Assembly (NCBI GenBank): GCA_030015575.1
Contig: JASDDO010000024.1
Location: forward strand, 43,734,114-43,798,113
Reading direction: 5' to 3'
DNA length: 64,000 nt
From: Agapanthus africanus
Lineage: Eukaryota > Streptophyta > Magnoliopsida > Asparagales > Amaryllidaceae
A program made the translations under genes and the position numbers. How positions within the stretch are numbered: the first letter of the stretch is position 1; each line of letters opens with the position of its first letter. Of this stretch, positions 44,644 to 54,642 are shown piece by piece. The notes below the pieces were generated by a model, which was not told where the DNA came from, did no database searches, and worked only from the letters and a program-made list of their open reading frames with translations.

Positions 44644-45879
44644 CTAACAACTAGATAGGGTCGTGCAAGGAATCGAGTGTGCAACAATAAACTTGGACAA
44701 CATAAAACAATGGGATGCACCAGAATCGAATAATGCTAATGCGGGAAAATCATGAACAAGTAGGATACCTGAAACAACTTCCTTTGAAGCCTTAGCCTCT
44801 TCAGCCGTCAGGGTAAATGCTCGAGCTTGATTGGGTCCCTGAGTCAACTGCTTCTGCCCCTGAAATTGCTTCTGCGGTGGCCTCTGAACATCATCCTTCA
44901 AACGAAACTTCGACGGGCAAACACTGATAGTATGATCAGCTGATCCGCAAACCAAACAAAGTCCAAGCTTCCTCTGACAATCCTTCTGCAGGTGCCCAGG
45001 TAGATGACAGAACTCACAAAACATCCTTCCCTTTTGTTGCTCTTGTACGACGGGCTTCTTCATCGGTACTACGCCACGTCGGTTCACCGGAATACCTCTG
45101 CGTATAGGCGCTCGGTTCGGCGCAAACGCCGGCTTCCGCACTGCAATTGCCTGTTGCTGCGTACCCCCAGTCTTCACCGATAAGCTCTGCTGCTCTCGAA
45201 CTGCTTTAAGAACTTGAGAGAAAGTGGTCAATCCCAGAGAGATGATGTGCCTCTGGATTTTCACGTCCAAACTGCGCATGAATCTCCTTGCCCGATTAGC
45301 ATCGTTGGCAACCAAAGGTCTAGCGAATCTACTGAGCCGTGTCCACTCAGCCGCATGTACATCCACGGATACGCCGTTCTGCTTCAAACTGATGAACTTT
45401 TCCTCCATTTCCTCCCGTGCAGTCTGCGGGAAGAACTTCTCCAAGAAACTCTTTAAAAAATCTGCCGAACTGATCGGCTTGGGCAAGCGGGTCTCTTCCA
45501 CAAGCCACCATTCACAGGCATAGTCAACCAATTGGATGCATACAATATCCACTCTCTTGTCCTCTGGAATCTGTGCCGTAACGAGCAAATTCTCCGTATC
45601 AACCAGTCACTGCTCCGCTGGCAACGGCTCTTCAAGACCAGTGAAGACGGACGGACCAAGTCTCCTGAAATCCGCCACGGTACCCACACGTTCTACTGGT
45701 TTGGCTACAACATTTCTTACGGACCGCTGGACAGTCCGCAAACCTTCCTGAAAAGCTTCGGCCTGCCGCTGGTTCAGCTCGGTCTGCCGCTTCTGGTTCT
45801 CCAGCATCCCACGAATTACTCCAAGTAAAGCGGCGTCATCAACACGCCTCTGGTACGATCACAGACTTCTGTCCGCCAT
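44644..45879 (-). pseudogene. Tekay-B gag and protease start
   Basis: Begins at ATG 45877-45879 (MADRSL), chosen because it opens the same frame as the remaining gag. Contains the coiled region LENQKRQTELNQRQAEAF, the gag fold (CEWWLVEETRLP, FLKSFLEKFFP, FISLKQNGVSV, FARPLVAND), two CCHC knuckles (CEFCHLPGHLQKDC and CLVCGSADHTISVC), and the protease active site ALALFDSGASHCFM. The product would package element RNA and begin the protease. Stops: TGA 45859-45861, TGA 45607-45609 (probably a former Trp), TAG 44644-44646. All could come from single C-to-T changes on one strand or the other. Confidence 0.92.
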
Positions 45880-46084
45880 GATTCTAAAGCCAAAACACCG
45901 AAGAGGATTAGCAAGATAAACAAGATTCAACAAACAGGATACAAGAAGCAAGATGATTATGGATTCAAGGATGGCAAGATAGCAATAAGGCAGGACATGC
46001 TCCTAGTTACCAGTATTCTGATTCATGTATTGGGTCCAATACCCAACTACAAAAGAATCAAACCCGATTAACTTATATTTTATG

Positions 46085-46096
46085 GTTCTGATACCA
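46085..46096 (-). promoter_or_regulatory. Tekay-B primer-binding site (tRNA-iMet)
   Basis: In element sense TGGTATCAGAAC, one base from the iMet site TGGTATCAGAGC, 9 nt from the LTR. Confidence 0.92.
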
Positions 46097-46105
46097 AACA
46101 AACCC

Positions 46106-49100
46106 TGTCACGCCCCGCTTCTCAGAGTGCACTAAGATTGGCACGTGACAGAGCCAACCATGCTACCTGTGGCTAGGAAACATCCCTCTACAGTCGCATT
46201 ACAGTTGTCTAGAGATATCAAGAACAGGAAAAATAAAAGAACTATCTAGTACATGTCCATGAGCCAGAAATAACGAGTCAAGAAATAATATGCGGAAGCA
46301 ATAAATCCAAGTACCAATAACAATCTGGAAAGTACGTCCCATAATACGGGCTCACATCAGGAATGAAAAAATATTGAAAGAAAGCTAAACTAAACTACTA
46401 ACAGGTCTTCACCGCTCGGCCTGTTGATCGAGATACTCCTGAATGGCCTGCGACAGAGATAGAGGATCTGGGCCATGCAAAACCCAGACGTCAGTGCGTC
46501 ATGATATCAAACAATAATATATGAACATGATATACGAGACATGCAGGCACGAATCATAAACAGTAATATGAATGTAATAAGTAAACACGGATATAGAACA
46601 GTGAAGTGTATCAATATATGTGACGTGCAGTGATCAATCTAAACTGTGCTACTGGGTTATCTATTCTAAAGTTGTTTGAAATCAATTAATGTAATCCTCC
46701 ATGTAACTCAAAGGATATGTCCCGTTATCCCCTGGGACCACGGATCAGGTAGTGGGAGTCATGAATGACTCTGTCCCGTTATCCCCCGGGACCACAGATC
46801 AAGTAAGAATCACGAATGATTATGTCCCGTTATCCCCCGGGACCACGGATCAAGTAATACCCTTGTAAGCTACACTTTAGTTTACACTTTTGATTTCCCC
46901 ATACCTCCAAAGTTATGTGTTCAAGTCAGGTATTGATAAATCTGGAGCTAATGCCAACACAGGATCAAGTAGGTACAGGTTTGTCTAAATAGACAACAGG
47001 ATATGTCTTTAAGGGCAACAGGTCAAGATTGTCGACATTAGTAACAAGATCAGGTATCAAGTCAAGCAGTGGTATATCAGGTCATGACAGGTAGTGCACA
47101 GGTATCAAGCGGATGCTCATAATAAAACTGTAGTAATACGGATGCACGATAAAAGCATGGATGCTCGAATATTTATCGGGGGTTACATCATGACTATGTA
47201 GGATGCACATTTTCAAGCATGGGGTATCACTACAATAATAACTTGAATTAATATGATCTATAGATGCGGTTATATATATTTTAAATGATATGGATGCAAA
47301 CGGGTATCCGAAAACAGTAAAACTTCAGTATGGATGTACAATGTGATGAACGGGTAACATTTTACTCATATGGATGCATAATACTATACCTAGCATGTAG
47401 CAAGATGATTTAGCATACGACTCGATATGTAAATAAAGATACGGGTGCACACGGACGTCATACAACAGTAAAATGATAAACTGGTAAATGCAAGATGTAC
47501 AACTAAACACTATGAGATGTAAATATTCCATTGGGTGCAGTATATTGTAATATAGTATGTAACAAGATAGGTTTGCATGCACTAGATGTGAAATAACCCA
47601 TACGGATGCATACGGATGTCGTAAAACTGTAAAACTAAACATGGGATGCATGATTTAAAATACAAGTGTAATATTTATTCAAATAGATGTAAATACAGTA
47701 ACATAGCATGTAGCAAGATAAACTTGCCTCGATGGATCACGAAACGGATACGCACGGCACGTCCGACGTCGGTAAAACGTCGCAACGCACGCACGGTCAC
47801 GCGGGACGGGTCCAAGCAATGCAAGAGGGTGATCGCGCAGGTAAGGTACGTCCACGGGGTCGTCTGGAACGACAGCGACGCGACTTCCGGCGATGCTAAA
47901 ACAAGATTCAAGAAAAAATAAAGAAAAGAAAAGAAGAAGAGGAAGAAGAAGAGGGAAGGGTGAGGCTTACTGGGTTTTAGGTGTTCTGTGGTTTCAGAAA
48001 GGAGGTGCTGGTGTGGTGGAGAGGTGGTCGTCGGCGGTGGAGGGGGTTAGAGGAGCTAGGGTTAGGTTAGGGTTTTGGGCTCTGGTGGTGTTGTTGGATG
48101 GGGTTTGGGTGCAGGGGTTTAGTGTAGGAGGGAGAAGGAAAAAAAGAGAAGGAGAAGGTAATGAAGGTGGAGGAGAGAGGAGGAGGTGATCGGCGGCGAT
48201 GGAGGTGTGCAGTGTGGTGATTGGTTCTCGGGTGGTGCAGGGTGCTCGGGGAAAAGTGGAAGAAGAAGAAGATGACGAGGAGGAGGAGGAGGTGATGAGG
48301 TGGAGGTGGTGACGAGGTCGAGTTTAGAAGGCAGAGGAGGCTAGGTCTAGGGTCAGGGTTTCGTTTCTGTGGGTTCTCGTGGCGAGGAGCTCAGGGGTTT
48401 TTATAGAAAAGAAGAGGAGAGAAAGAAGGAAGGTGACGCTAAGGCTTCGGGGAGGTGACCACACTCGAGAAAGCTACAGGAATCGCGAGGGGAGTGAGAG
48501 AGAGGGTGCGAGAGGAGAGAGAAAGAAGAGAGAGAGAGAGAGACAGCGGGGGAGAAAGAGAAAGAGAGAAAGAAGGAGAGAGGAGAAAGAAAGAGTGGGG
48601 TTGGGTTGTTAAAAAAATAGGTTAGGATTTTATTTAAAAATTTTGTTAGTTAAATTAAATTTTAAACTGTCGATTTTAATAAAGATATTATATTTAATAA
48701 AATTTGAATTTTGGCGGGATACAAAAATAATCCAAAACACGCCCGGTTCGGGTCTAAAAATTCAGTTTCAAAATATGAAAAATATATGCGACGACCAAAA
48801 CTAAAAATGAATGCCTGGGTAACGAAAATGCATACCCCTAAGAACGGATGCACGTACGTGCGCGTAGCCATCCAAACAAGTCTGTTTCACTGAACGGGAC
48901 GAGAACAAGATGCGCTGATGCTACCGCAGGGTTAGGGGTAACAAGCTGGCCATGCAATATATTTTTAAAATATTTTATGTGACTTAAAAACGTTATATTG
49001 TAAAATGCTAATGCCAAATAAAATGCCAGTATGTAGGATGTATGAAAGTGCACAAGTCTACGTAACAAGTCAGGATAAACCTTAAACATGAATCAAACAG

Positions 49101-49241
49101 GTTTCAAGCATGCGGGTCCGGTCGGATGCAAATACAAATGTCAAAAATATTATTCGCACCTAAAACACAGTAAATCAAGAAAATACCATAAATAAGTAGA
49201 TACCTGAACTGTAATTGATATAAATGAACTAGGGTGTTACA
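46106..49241 (-). repeat. Tekay-B 5' LTR
   Basis: 3,136 bp, TGTCACGCCCCG ... GGTGTTACA in plus coordinates. Same tandem repeat (46719-46860) and GA-rich tracts (48490-48600) as its partner. The Pol II start would be on the minus strand; I could not place a convincing TATA. Confidence 0.92.
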
Positions 49242-49387
49242 TAAGACGGGTTTCAAGCATGCGGGTCGGATACTAACCATAGATACCAAAGTACTATCCG
49301 CATCCAAAACAAATAATAATCAAGAAATAGTCACCAGATTAGAAAATACTCAAATAGAATATGGTATAAATGGACTAGGGTGTTACA
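49242..49387 (-). repeat. gypsy-A 5' LTR, terminal part
   Basis: Begins with the target-duplication copy TAAGA, then GGGTTTCAAGCATGCGGGTC, and ends AGGGTGTTACA, the expected inner end pattern of this LTR family. It joins to 38248 when Tekay-B is removed. Confidence 0.88.
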
Positions 49388-50154
49388 CAAACGGACATAT
49401 AGTCCGAGCGAACAATTCAGATTCTAGAAGACATGCTAAAAGCTTGTATGTTAGACTTCGGAGGTTCGTGGGAAAATCACCTACACCTTGTGGAGTTTTC
49501 ATACAATAATAGCTGTCAAGCGAGCGTTGGAATGGCACCATTCGCAGCACTCTACGGACGGAAGTGGTGTTCACCACTAAGTTAGGACGACATCGGAGAT
49601 CGTGAACTTCTTGGACCGGAGATGATCGCGGAACTGTGGACGTAGTTCGTACGATCAGGGAAAGAATGCACATAGCCTAAGACCGACAGAAACATTGGGC
49701 AAATGCAAAGCGCCGACATCTGGAGTTCCAACCTAGAGACCATGTTTTCCTAAAGATCTCTCCAAACAGAGGAGTGATCCACTTTGGTAAGAGGGGTAAG
49801 CTAAGTCCAAGATACATAGAACCGTTCGACATACTCAAACGAGTTGGAGAAGTGGCATACCGTTTAGCACTTCCACCCTCATTGGAAGGAGTGCACAACG
49901 TGTTCTACATATCCCAGCTACGACGATATGTGAGTGACCCCAGCCACATACTTGATCATTCCGAGCTCACAGTACAGACGGACCTAACTTGTGAGCAACA
50001 ACCCGTTGAGATCCTGGATCAAAAAGTGAAGACACTGTAGAACATGGAAGTAAACTTGGTCTGAGTGATGTGGAGAAAAGATTCACCAGGAGAATCAACT
50101 TGGGAACGAGAGGAAGACATGCGTGCAAGATACCCTCACTTATTTGTAAATTAG
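49388..50154 (+). pseudogene. gypsy-C integrase C-terminal half and chromodomain-like tail
   Basis: Begins just after the DDE glutamate region (SERTIQILEDMLKACMLDF) with GGSWENHLHLVEFSYNN and MAPFAALYGRKW, then loses frame. The piece from 49774 has GKLSPRYIEPFDILKRVGEV (GPY/F-like) and VFYISQLRRYVSDPSHILDH. After a TAG (50038-50040) and a TGA seven codons later, the chromodomain-like tail VMWRKDSPGESTWEREEDM runs to 50154. Several stops and shifts between 49400 and 49770. No activity expected. Confidence 0.85.
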
Positions 50155-50206
50155 TCCCTATGTAAATGTAAATTTTGAGGATGAAATTTTTATAAGAAGG
50201 GTAGAA

Positions 50207-50970
50207 TGTAACGACTCTGAATTTACTGTACGGAATATTCCAGTTTAATGTACATAAAATGAGTTATACAGCCTGAGTTTGAGTTATAAGTTAATTTTGT
50301 TAAATAACAGCAAGAAACAACTTGTAGCTCACTGGTAAACCTTTTGCACTGCTGTGACGTAGCCCCAGTGTTCGATCCCCATCAGACGCATTATTTTTTT
50401 CTGATTTTTTTCTTAACTTTTTGGAAGCCCAAAAGTTTATACGTGCAATACACAGAAAAAATAAAAAGTCATAAAATCAAACATGTGGAAAATGGAGTAA
50501 ACCCTAATCTTATCTGGTGGCATGAATCTCAAAGCCAAATACTGCAAATCGACCGGCCAAAAGCTTGAGAAAACTGGCGCCGACGGTTGGATTAAGTCCA
50601 ATTGTCCCCGGACTTTGCACACAAACCCATTCACCTACCTCTAACTCTCCTGCACTGTTTGATTTCTCTGCAATCAAACAGAGACCCTTCATTTCATAAT
50701 TTATCATAATTTTCATGCATTTTAATTCACCATTTTAATTCCAAAACCCTAATTTTCCACTATAAATACTACCCCACACTTTGGCTCAGCATCATTCTAA
50801 AATTTCTAGCCAAAATTCTCAAAAATTCTCTAAGTACAAGTGGAGTAAAAGGGAGTTAGCAAGCAGTCAACTTCCGGCGAAGAATCGAAACTATTCCGAC
50901 GCTCCCGCGACGCTAAGAAACTCATCTCCCTTCTTCAACCTTTTTTTAAGCCTCCTAACTTGTAAGTCCC
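50207..50970 (+). repeat. gypsy-C 3' LTR, left part
   Basis: Starts TGTAACGACTCTGAATTT after AGAAGGGTAGAA. A TATAAATAC at 50762-50770 is a plausible TATA box. Contains a tRNA-like segment (50325-50379). Tat-B begins at 50971; the rest of the LTR is expected beyond the right edge. Confidence 0.75.
50325..50379 (+). repeat. tRNA-like (SINE-head-like) segment in an LTR
   Basis: Box-A-like TAGCTCACTGG (50325-50335) and box-B-like GTTCGATCCC (50370-50379), 34 nt apart as in tRNA genes, followed by T-runs at about 50394-50411. It does not fold as a full tRNA by eye, so it is more likely a SINE head or a captured tRNA-derived promoter. Confidence 0.5.
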
Positions 50971-51511
50971 TGTTTCCCCCAATCAGAGCAAAACTCTGTT
51001 TTGAATTTCAAAATTCAAAAATTGAAGCAACGCTTTAGATTCTGCACGCTGTGCGCCACGTGTCAAAAGCAGACACGCCAGCGCCAGGAGCGCTGCGCCC
51101 TAGGCAGCGCACCCCCAATCAGAGCAAAACTCTGTTTCAAAATTCAAAAATTTAAAAGTTGAAGCAACGCTTCAGATCCAGCGCTCTGCGCTGCGCGCCA
51201 CGTGTCAAACACGGATGCGCTAGCACAGTTGCGCTGCGCGCTATATGTCGAACGTAGGTGCGCTCGCGCAAGGTGCGCCAGCACTGGAATTAAAAATTTC
51301 CCCACCGTCAGATCAAAAGATCTACTAATAATAAATTATTAATTAATTAGAACTAAAGTTCTGTTATGGAAAGATTTTTCAATCTTATTAAAATAAGAAG
51401 ATTATCTTCTGTAAAACAGAAGCCTTAGGATCAAAGATCCAACGGTGGGAAATATTCACATATCAATCAGAGAAAGATCTCTTAAAACTGATTTAACAAA
51501 TCATTTGGCCC

Positions 51512-51520
51512 TATATAAAG
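51512..51520 (+). promoter_or_regulatory. TATA box, Tat-B LTR
   Basis: TATATAAAG, followed by an AG-rich leader (51555-51610), parallel to the arrangement in the Tat-A LTR at 27929. Confidence 0.65.
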
Positions 51521-51939
51521 GACCCTAGACTTCAAGTCTAAAATATACAGAATACAAGAGAGAGAATACAGAAAAGAGAGAGAAAAACCCTCCGCAAAAG
51601 ATGAGAAAACTCTTAGAAAAAAGAAGATTTTTTCTTCATCTTCAAGGTAAAGAAGAACTATGTTCTTGAATAATAGAGATGAAACCATCTCGTAAAAAGA
51701 ATAAACATCTTCTAAAAAGATCTTAGATCTATAAAAAGACTAAGGTCTTTAATTTAAAAGAAAAGATCAAAAAGATCTGATCATAAAAAGATTAAAAGAA
51801 GTATTTTACTTCATTCACAGATCTTTTGATCTATAAAGGCAGAGCCTTTTATAAAAAAACAAGAACTTTTGTTCTTGAATTTTGAGGCAAAGCCTCCTTT
51901 AAGAAGAACATAAACTTGTTCTTTGATCTTAAATCTGAT

Positions 51940-52300
51940 CATATGCGCTTTGCGCTATTAGATGGTGCCTTGCACTTATGAATTGCGCCTTTGCGCTTCT
52001 TGGACTGGCGCGCAGCGTCAGAACACGCCACGTGTCAACCAAAGACACAACATGCGCTTTGCGCTTTTAAAACAGAGCACTGCGCTCATTGACTGGCGCT
52101 CAGCGCCAAGCGCGCCATGTGTCACTCACTGGCGCGCCCCTAGATCAGCGCAAAACGCTCATAAACTAAAAGCGCAATGCGCTAATAAACTAGCGCTAAG
52201 CGCGACACGTGTCCTCTTCATGTGCGCTACCCAACAGAAGCGCAATGCGCTTTTTGACTGGCGCAAAGCGCCTGACGCGCCACGTGGCGCACTGTCAGAA
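51940..52300 (+). repeat. GCGC-rich interspersed repeats
   Basis: About a dozen copies of GCGCTTTGCGCTTTT, GACTGGCGCGCAGCGTCA and CGCCACGTGTC-like words, giving many dyads. Composition unlike the AT-rich flanks. Reading frames here are repeat artefacts. Confidence 0.7.
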
Positions 52301-52619
52301 CACACTTTGTTCTGATGAATGCTATGCATTCAATATAAGACAAAAAATTTCAGAGCCCAATGCTTAGCATTATTAAAAGGGCCGAGCCCAAATAAAGGCT
52401 TGATAGCCAGAATAAAAAAATAAAATGTTAAAACATTTTAATTAGACTTAGCCCAATTCTGGCCATAAGTCCCCAACTTATATTGAACTGAGCACATCTG
52501 CTCTGTCAACCAATTCACATCGGTTCGAGGGTGCATCTCTTTACTTCTCTGATATCTGTCGTTGTAATCCTTCAACGTCGTCAGAGAGGTGACGGATCCC
52601 GACGACCACACATTTCTAT

Positions 52620-53060
52620 GGACTGTGGGGTCCTTAAACTCATGGACTATGATGTTCTTAACCTCGACCGTGATGTCTTAAAACTAACACCGGACTATGG
52701 AGTCGTTAAATCCACGGACTATGATGTCCTTAACCTCGACCGTGATGTCTTAAAACTAACATCGGATTATGGGGTCCTTAAACTCATGAACTATGATGTC
52801 CTTAACCTCGACCGTGATGTCTTTAAACTAACACCGGACTGTGGAGTCCTTAAATCCACGGACTATGACGTCCTTAACCTCGACCGTGATGTCTTAAAAC
52901 TAACAACGGACTGTGGGGTCCTTAAACCCACGGACTATGATGTCCTTAACCTCGACCGCGATGTCTTTAAACTAACAATGGACCGAGATGTCCTTAAACT
53001 AACAATGAACCGCAATGTCCTTAAACTAATCGACCGCAATGTCACTAAACTAAACAATAG
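52620..53060 (+). repeat. 72-bp tandem array (three 24-bp monomers per unit)
   Basis: Units start near 52620, 52691, 52764, 52836, 52908 and 52980. Each contains GACTATGATGTCCTTAACCT, GACCGTGATGTCTTAAAACT and GTGGGGTCCTTAAA. As 72 is divisible by three, a repetitive frame stays open across the array; it is not a gene. Confidence 0.9.
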
Positions 53061-53618
53061 AGCCCAATTGCTCTCTTGTCAGATCTAAACGATCTCGTTA
53101 AGTTGATCTTAGTCTAAAATTAGACTAACGTATCCTTAACAAACGTTTAAGTTGATCGTAGTCTCAAATGAGGTTAACGTATCCTTAAACCCAAACCCCC
53201 AAACCCAAATCTAAGAAAGATACGGATTTGGACTAGTCCACGCCCTACGGGCGACAGCATAAATTAGTCTCCGTATACAATCCACGGGCAACCAAACACA
53301 AAAACAAACACCCACGACACGAAGTGACCATCTGGAGAAGGAGAAAGTTGTTACCGCGATGTGGTAGCGTAATTAACTGCAGGGGCTTGCGCCTGCAGGG
53401 AAAAGCGTCCCCACAATCAAAAACCCCTCACCGTGAGGGGGAATCTGACGAAGTTTGCTACATCGGCCGCATCCGTTTAAACCTCTGATACATGGTTCCA
53501 TAAATCAACTTGGCATCTTCGGAGAGGTGGATGGATAGCACCAATTAGCATCTGCCTCGAATTTCAAGCAAGACGGACCTACGCGGTCGCGTCTCTGTGT
53601 TCGGAGGGGAACAGATTC

Positions 53619-53637
53619 TGGCACACCCGGTGGGACC
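53619..53637 (+). promoter_or_regulatory. Tat-B primer-binding-site block
   Basis: TGGCACACCCGGTGGGACC, 5 nt after the LTR end; same spacing as Tat-A. Confidence 0.72.
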
Positions 53638-53764
53638 TTTTCCTCTTTCCACTCCACACTTCGTGTGTCGTGTTCGCGAACCAATCGCGGTTTGCTAATG
53701 GTTGCCCTTGGGTTTCGAGGTACTAAGATTTGGCGTTTTGTTCGGTGCAGAAAGCGAAGGATCG

Positions 53765-54642
53765 ATGGCGTTCACTTGCAAAAAGTATTCCAACTGCAAT
53801 TGCAACCCACACTCCGCCTCATCTGGAGGCATAGCCTACGGGCCTCAAGCGGCTTCGCTGTTCACAATGCCGGCGGAACAGGTCACCCAAGCCACCACAA
53901 GATTGTTTTTCGAGACCATGCTCCCGCCAACGAGCTTCAGCATTTCTGTACGAGCACCGGAAGCTCCCAAGAAGTCGGTCTTCGATCGGCTTGCTACTAC
54001 CACGGCTCCTCTCAACGGGTCGTCCAGCTCCAACTCCTCGGTCTTCGCCAGACTGAACCTAAACTCCGATGGGCCTGCCAAGAAGCCCATGACACCTGAA
54101 GTGGACATCCCAAAGAAGATAGCCAACCCTGCTCCCGAAGTCGTCAAGGCGGTTTCTCCTACCAAAGGGTCAGTTTTTACAAGACTGACTGTTCTGTTTC
54201 CCATTACGGTTCCTGTCCCTGCTCAAAAGTCTGTTTTTGATTGGCTGGATACCGCTTCTCAACGGACATCAGTCTTCAAGAGGCTGACGCTGGCAACAAC
54301 CCCCCCCCCCCACCTGGATAGGGGGAAAGACAAAGCTGTCCCCATCGCCGAACCAGCCCCAACTGCTCGACACGCTCGACGTCGCCACTGGCGCTGAGTA
54401 AGGAAGGCCGGGGGCAACTCCCCCTCTGGGCTAACTCCGCCGGCTCCAACGGTGGAAATTAATGCTGTTGTTCCAACCGGGAACAGCTTTGAGCTGCTGA
54501 ACAAGGTGCGCAGGAATTCGCCTACCGCCGTATTAAAAGATCTCCTCCACCGGTAGAGACTGTTGCAGAAGCAAAACCGGAACATCCCCCTCAGCGGCTG
54601 TCCTCCAAAATTTACAAATTCTGGTGACAAGTCCAAGAGTCG
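53765..54642 (+). pseudogene. Tat-B gag, N-terminal region with SVFxRL repeats
   Basis: ATG at 53765 (MAFTCKK) is preferred over the in-frame ATG at 53702 because the Tat-A homology starts there. Contains a short Cys-rich start (CKKYSNCNCN), then five SVF-x-RL-type repeats (KSVFDRL, SSVFARL, GSVFTRL, KSVFDWL, TSVFKRL) separated by Pro/Ser/Thr-rich linkers, then a basic patch (RHARRRHWR). TGA at 54395-54397 replaces the CGA seen in Tat-A. One base is lost near 54537, and a TGA at 54625-54627 follows in the new frame. A run of about ten C at 54301-54310 is a possible slippage site but does not itself break the frame. Confidence 0.82.

Larger units (their letters stand above)
38249..49241 (-). 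mobile_element. Tekay-B: nearly complete chromovirus
   Basis: 10,993 bp, inserted in the gypsy-A 5' LTR. LTRs 38249-41374 and 46106-49241, primer site for initiator tRNA-Met (46085-46096), one gag-pol frame (45879-41446). Flanks are CAAGA (38244-38248) and TAAGA (49242-49246), a 5-bp target duplication with one change. In the first 140 aligned LTR bases I count five differences, all transitions (about 96% identity), so this is the youngest dated insertion here. The order RT-RNase H-integrase, the primer site and the chromodomain-like tail place it with the Tekay/Del chromoviruses. Confidence 0.93.
31886..49387 (-). mobile_element. gypsy-A: degraded chromovirus, interrupted by Tekay-B
   Basis: Minus-strand Ty3/gypsy element related to Tekay-B but of another subfamily. 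Visible parts: pol (34700-31888), an internal segment without gag, primer site (35395-35406), and the 5' LTR in two pieces (35416-38248 and 49242-49387) separated by Tekay-B. The chromodomain end at 31886 is cut by Tat-A, so the 3' LTR lies left of the window. The right edge (TGTTACA at 49381-49387) abuts the integrase of gypsy-C. Confidence 0.82.
49388..50970 (+). mobile_element. gypsy-C: chromovirus fragment (integrase end and 3' LTR)
   Basis: Plus-strand, entered from the left by gypsy-A in the integrase gene and from the right by Tat-B in the LTR. It is the outermost layer of the nest. Visible: integrase C-terminal half with chromodomain-like tail (to 50154), a purine-rich tract before the LTR, and the left part of the 3' LTR (50207-50970). 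The rest lies outside the window. Confidence 0.82.
50971..53613 (+). repeat. Tat-B 5' LTR
   Basis: Right end (GGGGAACA) is fixed by the primer block. The left end TGTTTCCCCC is inferred from similarity to the Tat-A LTR start. Contains a 136-bp duplication (copies starting near 50981 and 51117), CACGTG motifs in CGCCACGTGTC contexts, TATA at 51512, GCGC-rich repeats (51940-52300), a 72-bp tandem array and U5 dyads (53375-53445). Confidence 0.75.

Noticed and set aside
50325..50379. Functional tRNA gene
   Set aside because: Box A and box B are present but arms do not pair as a full cloverleaf, no clear anticodon stem; kept only as tRNA-like segment.
52531..53088. 186-codon open reading frame (repeated DYDVLNLDRDVLKL)
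   Set aside because: Product of a 72-bp tandem repeat whose length is divisible by three; lies in an LTR and has no known domain.
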